From: Nannochloropsis oceanica
Taxonomy: Eukaryota; Sar; Eustigmatophyceae; Eustigmatales; Monodopsidaceae
Direction of reading: 5' to 3'
Assembly (NCBI GenBank): GCA_004519485.1
Contig: CP038136.1
Span: forward strand, 22,501-77,500
Length of the DNA stretch: 55,000 nucleotides
Shown: piece after piece, positions 9,455-18,308 of the stretch
How positions within the stretch are numbered: position 1 is the stretch's first letter
Layout of the letters: every line of letters starts with the position of its first letter
Notes under the pieces: generated by a model
Told to the model about the DNA's origin: nothing
What the model saw: the letters and a program-made list of their open reading frames with translations, nothing else
Database searches by the model: none
Position numbers and translations under genes: made by a program

Positions 9455-9501
9455 TTAAAACTTATTTAAATTATATATATATTATTTAATAATTAAACTT
9501 T

Positions 9502-9822
9502 ATGAAAAATTCCTTATCTCGTTATGAATCCTTATTAATTTTCTCATCAGATTATTCACCTAAACAGTTGAGATTTTTAGGTTACTATTATGCAAAGACA
9601 CTCCGTGAATGGGGAGCTTCTAAGATACATGTAAGATATAGAGGTAAACGAAGTTTATCTTACAATATCAAAGGATCAAAAATTGGTGACTATATTGAGA
9701 TTCGTTTTAACCTTCTACCGTCAAATTTATCTCTTTATCAATCTCTAATTAAATTAGACAACCATATTCTTAGATCTTTCATTCGTAAAAAAACAACAAA
9801 TATTAAATTTGTTTCAATGTAA
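9502..9822 (+). CDS. rps6: 30S ribosomal protein S6 (bS6)
   Basis: bS6 binds 16S rRNA next to S18 in the small-subunit platform. The 106-residue product has the bS6 fold pattern: a YESLLIFSSDYSPKQL first strand and helix, WGASKIHVRYRGKRSLSYNIKG in the middle (WG-K-L-Y-I in the family), and DYIEIRFNLLPSNL as the third strand. Length is normal. It is the last gene of the secA-rpl34-ycf46-ccs1-rps6 run and is followed within a few bases by a strong hairpin. Its assembly partner rps18 is far away at 31.8 kb. Confidence 0.95.
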   Translation: MKNSLSRYESLLIFSSDYSPKQLRFLGYYYAKTLREWGASKIHVRYRGKRSLSYNIKGSKIGDYIEIRFNLLPSNLSLYQSLIKLDNHILRSFIRKKTTNIKFVSM

Positions 9823-9824
9823 AC

Positions 9825-9858
9825 AAATTCATTAAAAGCTTCTGCTTTTAATGAATTT
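9825..9858 (+). terminator. Hairpin after rps6
   Basis: A 15-bp perfect inverted repeat (9825-9839 with 9844-9858, 4-nt loop) begins 3 bp after the rps6 stop. A short T-rich stretch follows. It probably defines the 3' end of the secA-to-rps6 transcript. Confidence 0.75.
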
Positions 9859-10037
9859 ATTCATATTAATTACTATAAATTAATTGTGGATTATTAGATT
9901 TTTTAACTTATTACAAAAATAAATAAAATTTTAAATAGTTTCAGAATTAAAGGAAAAATTATTACGATTTACCTGTTAAAAGGGTTTAAATAGTGTCTGT
10001 ATTAGTAAAAGTCTCTTAACAGTAGAATAATTTTAAT

Positions 10038-10955
10038 TTAACCTATCCAGCCGTAACTGTGTAAACCTTTTCCAAGGAAATTTACCCCTAAATAACATAC
10101 CCAAATAATTACAAAACCTATGCTACCAATAGTAGCTGTTTTTTGTCCGGTCCAACCTTTAATTAAGCGAGCATGTAAGTAAATAGCAAATGTAAGCCAA
10201 GTAATTAGAGCCCAACTTTCTTTTGGATCCCAACTCCAATAAGCACCCCAAGCTTCATTTGCCCAAACAGCACCTGAAATAATCCCCAAAGTTAGGAAAG
10301 GAAAGCCTAGTCCAATTAATCTATAACTCCAAATGTCGATAATATCTAGTAAAGATTTACCTAAATTTTTTGCTTCAAGAAGCTTATTATTAGTTTCATC
10401 ACTTGTTATACTAATTGCTGATGTTGTAACGGCTGTACCTGTCTTTTTTGGTGCATATGTTTTTAATAATAAAAACAATAGACATAACAAAGACCCTAAT
10501 ATCAATGTTCCATAACTTAACATCATAACGCTAACGTGCATCATTAACCAGTTTGATTGTAATGATGGAGCTAGACCAGTAATGATTCGCATTTCTGGTG
10601 GAAGACCCGAATTACCAAACCAATATAAACAAAGAACAAGAGGAAGATTTAAACATCGAATTAAACGTGTGGATAATTTTAATTCTGCGAGCTGTTGACC
10701 AATAAGAAGTATCGCGCATAGAAATAAAATTGACTCGTAAAGATTACTAATTGGAAAATATTTCCCGTTTGTCCATCTGGATACAAGTAGCCCTACAACA
10801 AAAATGCTTGAAAAAAGTGTACTTAATTTAGAAATATTTGACCAAATTTTTGATTTTAAGAAAAATAAATTGATCCAACTTGTACAAGTTGCTAAAGTTA
10901 ATGCATAAAAAGTCGTGTTACCTAAAACACTTTCAATTGTTTTCATTTCTATCAT
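10038..10955 (-). CDS. ccsA: CcsA, cytochrome c haem-attachment protein
   Basis: CcsA carries haem across the thylakoid membrane for ligation to apocytochromes, with Ccs1. The 305-residue product has about eight hydrophobic segments and the diagnostic WWD-type tryptophan-rich motif near the C-end: GAVWANEAWGAYWSWDPKE, followed by WLTFAIYLHARL with the periplasmic/lumenal His, and a C-terminal LGVNFLGKGLHSYG motif. Histidines in SNWLMMHVSVMMLSYG are the other haem-ligand candidates. Start is the ATG at 10955; a second ATG lies three codons in. It is convergent with rps6 and divergent from sufB. Confidence 0.95.
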   Translation of the reverse strand: MIEMKTIESVLGNTTFYALTLATCTSWINLFFLKSKIWSNISKLSTLFSSIFVVGLLVSRWTNGKYFPISNLYESILFLCAILLIGQQLAELKLSTRLIRCLNLPLVLCLYWFGNSGLPPEMRIITGLAPSLQSNWLMMHVSVMMLSYGTLILGSLLCLLFLLLKTYAPKKTGTAVTTSAISITSDETNNKLLEAKNLGKSLLDIIDIWSYRLIGLGFPFLTLGIISGAVWANEAWGAYWSWDPKESWALITWLTFAIYLHARLIKGWTGQKTATIGSIGFVIIWVCYLGVNFLGKGLHSYGWIG

Positions 10956-11014
10956 AGGAAATTTTAACTATTTAAACCTTTGTCAAAACCAATTATAGCA
11001 AACTTATAGATAAA

Positions 11015-11029
11015 TCGAGAAGTTCTCGA
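11015..11029. promoter_or_regulatory. Short perfect dyad in the ccsA-sufB divergent spacer
   Basis: TCGAGAA, one central base, then TTCTCGA: a compact dyad lying 60 bp from the ccsA start and 138 bp from the sufB start. It has operator-like symmetry but could be a chance palindrome. No matching cyanobacterial motif is recalled; it does not resemble the SufR site. Confidence 0.25.
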
Positions 11030-11166
11030 GATAATAGGATATGAAAAATAGAGCAATTTTGTATTTAAAATTATTAAAAATATGAGTATTTTGCCTTTTT
11101 ATAATACGAAATTCTTAAATAATGTAAAATTATTAATATAATCCATTTAAACTTTACAAAAGTATT

Positions 11167-12660
11167 ATGACAACTTTTTTAGATCACAAGCAAATAGATT
11201 TAGTTAGACAAGGTTGTAGATTTACAGAACGTTGTGTTAAACCATTACGTGATAATACGTATAAATATGGCTTCGCTACGGTTATAGAATCAGACGAAAT
11301 TAAATCTGGTTTAGATTTAAATACCATAAAACTTATTTCAGCTAAAAAAGATGAAAGTGGTTTTATTATTGATTTTAGATCTAGAGCTTTTAAAAAATGG
11401 CAATCCATTAAAGATCCTGCTTGGGCAGAATTAAATTATCCACCAATAGATTATCAAGCCATTAAATATTATTCATCACCAAAAGTACAAGAGAAATTAA
11501 AAAGTCTAGATGAAGTTGACCCAGAATTGCGTGATACTTTTGAAAGATTAGGTATTCCTTTAAATGAACAAAAACGTTTAGCTAATGTTGCCGTTGATGC
11601 AGTTTTTGATAGTGTTTCTATTTTTACAACATTTAAAAGAGAACTTCTAAAATTAGGCATTATTTTTTGCTCAATTTCTGAAGCAATTAATACATATCCC
11701 GAATTAGTAAAAAAATATTTAGGTAGTGTCGTTCCAATTACGGATAACTATTTCGTAGCGTTAAATTCAGCTGTTTTTACTGATGGATCTTTTGCTTATA
11801 TTCCAAAAAATCTTCAATCTCCTATAGAATTATCTACATATTTCCGTATTAATAATGAACAATCTGGACAATTTGAACGTACACTTATTATCGCAGAATC
11901 AGGTAGTATGATAAGTTATTTAGAAGGCTGTACAGCACCTAAATACGATAGTAATCAATTACACGCAGCTGTCGTAGAATTAGTTTCTCATGAAGGTGCC
12001 CATATTCGTTATTCAACAGTCCAAAATTGGTATGCAGGCGATAAAAAAGGGAAAGGCGGTGTTTATAATTTTGTTACGAAAAGAGGCTTATGTTTAGGTA
12101 ATGAATCAAAAATTTCTTGGACTCAAGTTGAAACAGGATCTGCGGTAACATGGAAATATCCAAGCTGTTTGTTAATGGGAAATGCTTCGCAAGGTGAATT
12201 TTATTCTGTTGCTTTGACAACAAACTATCAACAAGCGGATACGGGAACAAAAATGATTCATATTGGTAAAAATACGAGAAGTCGTATTTTATCTAAGGGT
12301 ATTTCGGGTGGTCATTCAAAAAATACATACCGAGGACTTATTCAATTTGGTCGTAAAGCCTTACAAGCTGTAAGCTATTCTCAATGTGATTCACTTTTAT
12401 TAGCCCATCAATCTGAGACAAATACTTTCCCTTATATAAATGTACGAAATTCTAGTGCTCGAGTTGAGCATGAAGCATCAATATCAAGAATAGGGGAAGA
12501 ACAAATATTTTATTTCCATCAACGTGGTATTCCAGAAGAAGACGCTATCAAGTTAATTGTTAATGGGTTTTGCCAAGAAGTATTTAGAAAATTACCAATG
12601 GAATTTGCTTTAGAAGCTGAAAAACTTTTAGATTTAAAAGTTGAAAAAAGTCTTACTTAA
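11167..12660 (+). CDS. sufB: SufB, Fe-S cluster assembly scaffold
   Basis: SufB (Ycf24) is the scaffold of the SUF machine: with SufC and nuclear-encoded SufD it assembles iron-sulfur clusters in the stroma. The 497-residue product is full length. Diagnostic blocks are [51 protein letters not shown] (conserved Cys), [27 protein letters not shown], and the C-terminal [19 protein letters not shown] with the Glu-His pair. Start is ATG. sufC follows 76 bp downstream on the same strand, the standard order. Spacer to ccsA is 211 bp and must hold both promoters. Confidence 0.98.
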   Translation: MTTFLDHKQIDLVRQGCRFTERCVKPLRDNTYKYGFATVIESDEIKSGLDLNTIKLISAKKDESGFIIDFRSRAFKKWQSIKDPAWAELNYPPIDYQAIKYYSSPKVQEKLKSLDEVDPELRDTFERLGIPLNEQKRLANVAVDAVFDSVSIFTTFKRELLKLGIIFCSISEAINTYPELVKKYLGSVVPITDNYFVALNSAVFTDGSFAYIPKNLQSPIELSTYFRINNEQSGQFERTLIIAESGSMISYLEGCTAPKYDSNQLHAAVVELVSHEGAHIRYSTVQNWYAGDKKGKGGVYNFVTKRGLCLGNESKISWTQVETGSAVTWKYPSCLLMGNASQGEFYSVALTTNYQQADTGTKMIHIGKNTRSRILSKGISGGHSKNTYRGLIQFGRKALQAVSYSQCDSLLLAHQSETNTFPYINVRNSSARVEHEASISRIGEEQIFYFHQRGIPEEDAIKLIVNGFCQEVFRKLPMEFALEAEKLLDLKVEKSLT

Positions 12661-12736
12661 ATTAAATAGGATACAAAAAAGCTTATCTTTTTAAGTTTAA
12701 GAGTTAATTGTCGTATGATAAAACAAAATAGAAAAA

Positions 12737-13600
12737 ATGCTTGAAATAAAAAATTTAACTGCAGCAACAAGTATTAAAGAAGGTAAGCGAAATGTAGCTT
12801 CAATCTTAAAAGGGGTAAACTTAAATTTAAAAGCTGGCGAAATTCAAATTGTAATGGGTTCAAATGGATCAGGTAAAAGTACTTTAGCAAAGCTGTTAGC
12901 GGGTCATCCGGCTTATAACATGCTTCATGGTTCGATAAGATTTCGAAATGAAAAACTTATACGATGTTTACCTGAGACACGGGCAAGATTGGGACTCTTC
13001 TTAGGTTTTCAGTATCCTATGGAAGTTGGTGGGGTAAGTAATCAAGATTTCCTACGTCTTGCGTATCATTCTAGATACAAAAAGAAAGATGATATTCTAA
13101 ATACGAGTTTAAGATTTGCAAATAGAATTTTAAATTACGTAAAAATTTTAGATATGGATCCTAGTTTTTTACCAAGGCCTTTAAATCAAGGATTTTCTGG
13201 TGGTGAAAAGAAAAAGAATGAAATTCTTCAAATGGCCATTACGGGTTGTGAATTAGCGGTATTAGATGAAATCGATTCGGGTTTAGATGTCGATGCTTTA
13301 AAAACTTTATCTAAAACAATTTTAATTTACCAACTTGATAGTTTATTTAATTCACGTTTTCTTCAAACAACAAAAAGTTTAATTCTCATTACACATTATC
13401 AACGTCTTTTGGAATATATTAGACCAGATAAAATTCAGGTTATGAAAGAAGGAAAAATTGTATGTAGCGGAAAATCTAACTTAGGTAATATTGTTGATAG
13501 AAAAGGTTATGATTGGTTATCTGGTACTGGTTTAGGATCATGTCTAATAGAAAATATAAATAAAAAAAAATTACAAACGTTAAAAAATAGCGTATTTTAA
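12737..13600 (+). CDS. sufC: SufC, ATPase of the SUF Fe-S assembly complex
   Basis: SufC (Ycf16) is the ABC-type ATPase that powers the SufBCD scaffold. The 287-residue product has all motifs: MGSNGSGKSTLAKLL (Walker A), LFLGFQYPMEV (Q-loop region), GFSGGEKKKNEILQMA (the SufC-type signature with the KKKNE run), AVLDEIDSGLDVDAL (Walker B and D-loop) and LITHYQRLLEYI (switch His). It is about 30 residues longer than bacterial SufC: a loop at about residues 195-215 (YQLDSLFNSRFLQTT) and a Lys-rich tail. Start is ATG. Confidence 0.97.
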   Translation: MLEIKNLTAATSIKEGKRNVASILKGVNLNLKAGEIQIVMGSNGSGKSTLAKLLAGHPAYNMLHGSIRFRNEKLIRCLPETRARLGLFLGFQYPMEVGGVSNQDFLRLAYHSRYKKKDDILNTSLRFANRILNYVKILDMDPSFLPRPLNQGFSGGEKKKNEILQMAITGCELAVLDEIDSGLDVDALKTLSKTILIYQLDSLFNSRFLQTTKSLILITHYQRLLEYIRPDKIQVMKEGKIVCSGKSNLGNIVDRKGYDWLSGTGLGSCLIENINKKKLQTLKNSVF

Positions 13601-13724
13601 ATTTAAAACTTTTTCGTACCTATTTTTAATCTGTTTCTTAATATAAAATTATTTTTAATAATTTTATGAAAACTAATCATTTTTAATTTTAATAATTTCA
13701 AAATTTTTTAAAAAAGAGGAAAAA

Positions 13725-14879
13725 ATGAACTACAGAGTCTACTTTGAACTTGATGAAGATGAGTTATATGAGTTAAATAGATTTACTCGTGATTTAACAA
13801 TGTCCGCTGAACTAGGATTATTAGACCCATTGATTGGACGCGAACGTGAATTAGATCGAATGGTTAGAATTTTATGTCGTAGGACAAAAAATAATCCTGT
13901 AATTATTGGTGAGCCTGGTGTAGGAAAAACAGCATTAGTTGAAGGGTTAGCACAAAAGATTGCTAATCAAGAAGTCCCAAGGCAACTTTTAGACGCTAGT
14001 GTTGTAACAGTCGATCTTGGTGCTTTAGTTGCCGGAACACGTTATCGTGGCGAATTTGAAGAAAGACTTCAACTTTTAATCGAACATGCGCAGGATGTGC
14101 CGGACACAATTTTGTTTATTGATGAAATTCATACATTAATTGGTGCTGGATCTGCAGAAGGTACAATGGATGCTGCAAATATGTTAAAACCGGTTTTATC
14201 TAGAGGTAAATTTAGATGTATTGGTGCAACAACAACTGACGAATACAAAAAATATATCGAACGTGATCCTGCTCTAGAAAGACGTTTTCAACCTATTTTA
14301 GTAGAACCACCAAGCCCTGCATCGACTGTTCGAATTTTATCGCGTGTTAGAAAATCATTTGAATCATTTCATAATGTTGTCATTTCAAATGAAGCTTTAG
14401 TTGAAGCTGTTGAGCTTTCTGAACGTTATATTGCAGATCGATTTTTACCTGATAAAGCAATTGATGTTATCGATGAAGCTTGTACCTTAGTGGCAATGAA
14501 AGCAGTTAAGCATCCACCAGGTATTGGTCCTTTTTATGAAAGGCTAGCAGCTATGCAAGAGGAAAAGGAGGAAATGCTAAGGATGAATGATTATTATGGT
14601 GCAGCAAGAATAAATGAGCAAGAAACTCGTTTACGTACTGCTATTGATCACTATCAAAGATTTTATTCTGGTTTACCCGATGACGATAAATGGGTTTTAA
14701 AAAATCAAAAAGAATTTGTACAACGTTTTATTCCATCGATGGAAAACCCACAAAGTTTAGAAGAAGTTTTACATGAATTAGAATGGCTCATTAAATCAGA
14801 AACAGATAGTAAAACATCAAGTGTCAAAGAAGAAATATATACACAAAATGAAGACCTTGATTTTGACAATAATATCTAA
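13725..14879 (+). CDS. clpC: ClpC reduced to its first AAA+ module and middle domain
   Basis: ClpC is the Hsp100 unfoldase feeding the plastid Clp protease. Full-length ClpC (about 820 residues) has an N domain, AAA1, a middle domain and AAA2. This 384-residue product has only the first AAA module and middle region: LTMSAELGLLDPLIGRERE leads in, Walker A is GEPGVGKT (62-69), Walker B FIDEIH (131-136), arginine finger ERDPALERRF (179-188), and a UVR-like stretch QEEKEEMLRMNDYYGAAR near 275. It ends with an acidic tail, not with AAA2. A GGAAAA-type RBS precedes the ATG. Split clpC genes are known in ochrophyte plastids; the other half is not in this window. Confidence 0.93.
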   Translation: MNYRVYFELDEDELYELNRFTRDLTMSAELGLLDPLIGRERELDRMVRILCRRTKNNPVIIGEPGVGKTALVEGLAQKIANQEVPRQLLDASVVTVDLGALVAGTRYRGEFEERLQLLIEHAQDVPDTILFIDEIHTLIGAGSAEGTMDAANMLKPVLSRGKFRCIGATTTDEYKKYIERDPALERRFQPILVEPPSPASTVRILSRVRKSFESFHNVVISNEALVEAVELSERYIADRFLPDKAIDVIDEACTLVAMKAVKHPPGIGPFYERLAAMQEEKEEMLRMNDYYGAARINEQETRLRTAIDHYQRFYSGLPDDDKWVLKNQKEFVQRFIPSMENPQSLEEVLHELEWLIKSETDSKTSSVKEEIYTQNEDLDFDNNI

Positions 14880-14925
14880 GATTACGATTTAAGTAAGACT
14901 ATATGTAAATGTAAATCTTTGACAC

Positions 14926-14954
14926 TTGACACTAAATTAATTTAATGGTACATT
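14926..14954 (+). promoter_or_regulatory. Sigma70-type promoter upstream of trnK
   Basis: TTGACA (14926-14931), 17-bp spacer, TACATT (14949-14954): a textbook bacterial-type promoter 30 bp upstream of trnK. A second TTGACA sits just upstream at 14919. Confidence 0.6.
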
Positions 14955-14961
14955 TGTATTG

Positions 14962-14982
14962 ACCCCTCTTATAAAGAGGGGT
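14962..14982 (+). other. Hairpin in the trnK leader
   Basis: ACCCCTCT pairs perfectly with AGAGGGGT over a 5-nt loop, between the trnK promoter and the tRNA 5' end. It may guide RNase P processing or end upstream clpC transcripts. Confidence 0.5.
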
Positions 14983-14984
14983 TT

Positions 14985-15056
14985 GGGTTGCTAACTCAAT
15001 GGTAGAGTACTCGGCTTTTAACCGAAAAGTTCTGGGTTCGAGCCCCAGGCAACTCA
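14985..15056 (+). tRNA. trnK-UUU: tRNA-Lys(UUU)
   Basis: A 72-nt cloverleaf with GGGUUGC/GCAACUC acceptor stem, D-loop AAUGGUAGAGU, anticodon UUU in a CUUUUAA loop, and the TTCGAGC T-loop. No intron and no matK, unlike land-plant trnK. Confidence 0.95.
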
Positions 15057-15077
15057 CCTAATTAAATTTAATAATTG

Positions 15078-15101
15078 TATATATATATATATATATATAT
15101 A
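15078..15101. repeat. (TA)12 microsatellite
   Basis: Twelve perfect TA units in the trnK-psbY spacer; a likely length-variable locus between strains. Confidence 0.95.
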
Positions 15102-15193
15102 ATTATATTTAGTGGTGTCAGGATTTAAACTTAATTAAATCCTTTTGTACAATAGTTGAGAATCATTTAAATATTTATAAAGGAAAACACTAC

Positions 15194-15304
15194 ATGGACG
15201 GACGAATCTTCGTTGTATTTATACCAGTTTTTGGTGCAGCCCTGTGGGTAGTTTATAATATTGGTAGAGTTGCATTACAACAGTTGAAAAAAGCAACGCG
15301 TTAA
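15194..15304 (+). CDS. psbY: Photosystem II protein PsbY
   Basis: PsbY (Ycf32) is a one-helix subunit at the edge of photosystem II near cytochrome b559. The 36-residue product begins MDGRIFVVFIPVFGAALWVV and continues YNIGRVALQQLKK, matching the family pattern MDxRxxVVxxPVxxAxxWxxYNIGxxALxQ. Start is an ATG after AGGAAAACACTAC, with an AGGA ribosome site. It stands alone between trnK and trnG(GCC), followed by a hairpin. Confidence 0.93.
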   Translation: MDGRIFVVFIPVFGAALWVVYNIGRVALQQLKKATR

Positions 15305-15324
15305 TTACTATTTTCGGCTTATAC

Positions 15325-15364
15325 ATTTGGAAATAAAAGAAAGACTCTTTCTTTATTTCCAAAT
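15325..15364 (+). terminator. Hairpin after psbY
   Basis: An 18-bp stem with one bulged base (15325-15343 with 15347-15364) 20 bp past the psbY stop. Confidence 0.65.
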
Positions 15365-15400
15365 AAAAAATATAGTATGTTGATATTGTTTATACACATT

Positions 15401-15472
15401 GCGAGTATAGCTCAGCGGTAGAGCGCAACCTTGCCAAGGTTGATGTCGCGCGTTCAAATCGCGTTACTCGCT
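15401..15472 (+). tRNA. trnG-GCC: tRNA-Gly(GCC)
   Basis: A 72-nt cloverleaf; acceptor GCGAGUA/UACUCGC, anticodon GCC in UUGCCAA, T-loop TTCAAAT. No intron. Confidence 0.95.
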
Positions 15473-15517
15473 TAATTTTTTGAAATAACCTTACTTATTA
15501 GTATAAAAAAAATTTAT

Positions 15518-15552
15518 CTAAATTATCAGATAATCGTTATCTGATAATTTAG
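15518..15552. terminator. Hairpin between trnG and psb30
   Basis: A 16-bp perfect inverted repeat with a 3-nt loop (15518-15533, 15537-15552). The flanking genes converge, so it can serve both. Confidence 0.7.
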
Positions 15553-15597
15553 AAATTAGACTAAAGAAAATTCTAAAATATATTCAATAGCTTTAAA

Positions 15598-15702
15598 TTA
15601 AAGTGCACTTGCTTTTTTAAAAGCTAAAACAGCAATGACAATAGGTCCTGATAAAATTATCAGGGTTAAAGCAATTAACTGGCTAAGAACTTGTAGGTTC
15701 AT
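15598..15702 (-). CDS. psb30: Photosystem II protein Psb30 (Ycf12)
   Basis: Psb30 is a single-helix photosystem II subunit next to PsbJ and PsbK that stabilises the complex. The 34-residue product, MNLQVLSQLIALTLIIL then SGPIVIAVLAFKKASAL, fits the family pattern MNxQVxxQL-(hydrophobic)-GPxVIxxLAxxK. Start is ATG at 15700-15702. It is a lone gene on the minus strand between trnG(GCC) and trnE. Confidence 0.93.
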   Translation of the reverse strand: MNLQVLSQLIALTLIILSGPIVIAVLAFKKASAL

Positions 15703-15827
15703 ACAGTAATCTAAAATTTAAAATATAGCTAAATTAATCCTCCTGACATTAATATTATTATCAAATAATATTAACACTTGACATTTCTTTTGTATTACAG
15801 GAAAATAATAACTGTCTCGTAACACAA

Positions 15828-15900
15828 GCCCCCATCGTCTAGTGGCCTAGGACATCTCCCTTTCACGGAGGTAACAGGGATTCGAATTCCCTTGGGGGTA
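15828..15900 (+). tRNA. trnE-UUC: tRNA-Glu(UUC)
   Basis: A 73-nt cloverleaf; acceptor GCCCCCA/UGGGGGU, anticodon UUC in CUUUCAC, T-loop TTCGAAT. A TTGACA box lies 45 bp upstream (15778) without a clear -10. In plastids this tRNA also supplies glutamate for tetrapyrrole synthesis. Confidence 0.95.
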
Positions 15901-15955
15901 TAAATAAAAACAAAACTGTAGATTTCCTTAGTTCAAATTAAGGGAGTCTATAGTT

Positions 15956-17473
15956 TTAAGAACTAACAAATTCAGTTTGAGTTTGTTGAATTAAACCTTT
16001 TAATAGCGTTTCTAGTTCAGGTGTTAATTTTTTTTCATCACGAATCCCGTTTGTAAATTCAGGATTAACACGAAGTTTTTCACGTAAACTAGCTAAGAAT
16101 GTTTTAACATTTGAAATATCAACGTTATCTAGATAACCATTAGTACCAGTATAAATTAATGCTACTTGATCTTCTACAGAAAGTGGTGAGTATTGGGGTT
16201 GTTTTAATAACTCACGTAATCTTTGCCCACGAGCTAATTGACGTTGGGTTGTTGGATCAAGATCTGATGCAAATTGTGAGAAAGCCTGAAGTTCGTCAAA
16301 TTGTGCTAGCTCAAGTTTTAATGTACCTGCAACTTGTTTCATTGCTTTAATTTGAGCTGCAGAACCCACACGTGATACCGAAATACCAACGTTAATTGCG
16401 GGTCTAATACCTGAGTTAAATAAATCTTCAGAAAGGAAGATTTGTCCATCCGTAATTGAAATTACGTTCGTTGGAATATATGCTGATACATCTCCAGCTT
16501 GTGTTTCAATAATCGGTAGCGCCGTCATACTACCGCCACCAAATACATCGTTTAGTTTTGCTGCTCTTTCTAATAGTCTAGAGTGTAAATAAAATACATC
16601 ACCAGGGTAAGCTTCACGACCTGGCGGTCGACGAAGTAAAAGAGACATTTGACGATAAGCCTGTGCTTGTTTTGTTAAATCATCGTAAATTACTAATGTA
16701 TGACGTCCTGAATACATGTAATATTCAGCAATACTAGCACCTACATATGGCGCAATATACTGCATTGGAGCTGGAGCATCAGCATTTGCTGCAATAACTA
16801 CTGTATATTTTAAGGCACCTTTTTCATTTAAAACACGAACAGCAGAAGCTACTGACGAGGCTTTTTGTCCAATTGCCACATAAACGCAAACTACATTTTC
16901 AGTTGCTTGATTAATGATTGTATCTAATGCAATAGCTGTTTTACCTGTTTGTCGGTCACCAATGATAAGCTCACGTTGGCCTCTACCAATAGGAATAATA
17001 GAGTCAATAGCAACAATACCAGTTTGTAAAGGTTCACATACTGATTGTCTTTCAACAATACCAGGAACCGTTGGTTCTAACATTCTTGATGTTTCAATTG
17101 TAATAGGACCTTTACCGTCTAATGGACTAGTAAGTGGATCAAGAACACGACCTAACATATCAGGGCCAATAGGTACTGTCGCAACTCGTCCAGTTCTTTC
17201 AACTACAGTACCTTCTTTAATACTTGTAGAATTTGTTACAATAACAACACCTGTATATAACTCTTCTAAGTTTAAAGCGATTCCTATAATTTCTCCTTCG
17301 GCACCTGGTACTTTGAAGTTTAAGATCTCACCTACTACAACGAAATTTAGACCATATACTTGAGCAATACCGTCACCTACTTGAATTACTGTTCCAGTTT
17401 CTTTAACAAAGTTATCTTGAACAGAGAAACGCGTAGCTAACTCATCAAGTTGATCGTAGAAAACATTACTCAT
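15956..17473 (-). CDS. atpA: ATP synthase CF1 alpha subunit
   Basis: The alpha subunit forms the non-catalytic nucleotide-binding half of the CF1 hexamer. The 505-residue product has normal length, the P-loop [11 protein letters not shown] (about residues 170-180), the [11 protein letters not shown] lead, the [27 protein letters not shown] block and the alpha signature [14 protein letters not shown]. Start is ATG. It is the last gene of the atpI-H-G-F-D-A string, the cyanobacterial order, with 106 bp between atpD and atpA containing a small hairpin. It converges with trnE. Confidence 0.99.
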   Translation of the reverse strand: MSNVFYDQLDELATRFSVQDNFVKETGTVIQVGDGIAQVYGLNFVVVGEILNFKVPGAEGEIIGIALNLEELYTGVVIVTNSTSIKEGTVVERTGRVATVPIGPDMLGRVLDPLTSPLDGKGPITIETSRMLEPTVPGIVERQSVCEPLQTGIVAIDSIIPIGRGQRELIIGDRQTGKTAIALDTIINQATENVVCVYVAIGQKASSVASAVRVLNEKGALKYTVVIAANADAPAPMQYIAPYVGASIAEYYMYSGRHTLVIYDDLTKQAQAYRQMSLLLRRPPGREAYPGDVFYLHSRLLERAAKLNDVFGGGSMTALPIIETQAGDVSAYIPTNVISITDGQIFLSEDLFNSGIRPAINVGISVSRVGSAAQIKAMKQVAGTLKLELAQFDELQAFSQFASDLDPTTQRQLARGQRLRELLKQPQYSPLSVEDQVALIYTGTNGYLDNVDISNVKTFLASLREKLRVNPEFTNGIRDEKKLTPELETLLKGLIQQTQTEFVSS

Positions 17474-17536
17474 TTTATTAAACTAAATCCTAAATTTTAT
17501 AGTTGTCCTAAATTCCTAGAAACCCTAGAATAAATT

Positions 17537-17557
17537 AATTCTCATTAAATGAGAATT
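17537..17557 (-). other. Small hairpin between atpD and atpA
   Basis: A 9-bp perfect stem with a 3-nt loop in the 106-bp spacer before atpA; a possible processing or stability site within the operon. Confidence 0.45.
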
Positions 17558-17579
17558 TATTAAATATTATGTGAGAAAT

Positions 17580-18278
17580 TTAATTGTAAAAATTCTCGAT
17601 TAATTGCGATCCTAATAAACGATTCGTTGTAAAATTAAATACAACAGAGTCTACTCGACAAGTATAACCACGAACTATATTTTTGCTCGTTACTTGCTTT
17701 TTAATTAAGAAAGCATGATCTGACGGATTCAAACGTTCTGGATTTTCATCCGTAAAATCTAAAACATCTGAAAGTTTATCTAGTAATTTATCACTATTAA
17801 AACTTGATGTCCAATCATTTACCGTACAAATCTCATCAACGATTCGAAGTCTATGTAAGCGACAAATACGATCAAATACAGATGGAAATACCGAGATTAA
17901 TGAAGAAACGATTCTATTTCGAAAACTTTCATAAAACCATTTCCCAAATACTAAATCAAATCCGTGATTAAATGATGTTTTCCAAGTTGGTAATAATACC
18001 CTCCAGGTAACAAAATCCTCAGAATCTTTACGACGTGCAGCAATTTTATAACGTATGTTATTTTTAAAAGATCTACGTACTAAACTTGAATTTAAGTTAG
18101 TTTTAGCTTGTTTTGGTATCACTTCTGTAGAAGGAAACGTTTGTGCTGTATGATACGATAATGTTTTAAACCAAACCCCAATATGATACATATCATATGC
18201 GTTTGGTACAGCTTGAAATGCTTTTACAAAATTTTGAATCAAATTTTGGCTTAATTGGACCTTGTCAAGACATCCCAT
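17580..18278 (-). CDS. atpD: ATP synthase CF1 delta subunit, divergent
   Basis: The delta subunit joins CF1 to the peripheral stalk. Identification rests on position (between atpF and atpA, as in all red-lineage atp operons) and on a C-terminal NIVRGYTCRVDSVVFNFT-NRLLGSQL segment that fits the delta C-terminus (GG-x-V-x-D-x-S-x-L). The 232-residue product is longer than the usual 180-190, with an extra basic stretch around residues 55-95 (NSSLVRRSFKNNIRYKIAARRK). The rest is poorly conserved, as delta often is. I chose the ATG at 18278; a TTG start three codons upstream is possible. Spacer to atpF is 30 bp. Confidence 0.8.
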   Translation of the reverse strand: MGCLDKVQLSQNLIQNFVKAFQAVPNAYDMYHIGVWFKTLSYHTAQTFPSTEVIPKQAKTNLNSSLVRRSFKNNIRYKIAARRKDSEDFVTWRVLLPTWKTSFNHGFDLVFGKWFYESFRNRIVSSLISVFPSVFDRICRLHRLRIVDEICTVNDWTSSFNSDKLLDKLSDVLDFTDENPERLNPSDHAFLIKKQVTSKNIVRGYTCRVDSVVFNFTTNRLLGSQLIENFYN

Positions 18279-18308
18279 ACGATTCAATAATGTTTCTTTA
18301 ATTTATTA

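Noticed and set aside
15078-15101. The TA run as a replication origin or recombination site
   Set aside because: A plain dinucleotide repeat with no flanking repeats; simple slippage explains it.
16914-17363. 149-codon open frame on the plus strand
   Set aside because: It is antisense to the highly conserved atpA P-loop region; the openness follows from atpA codon use.
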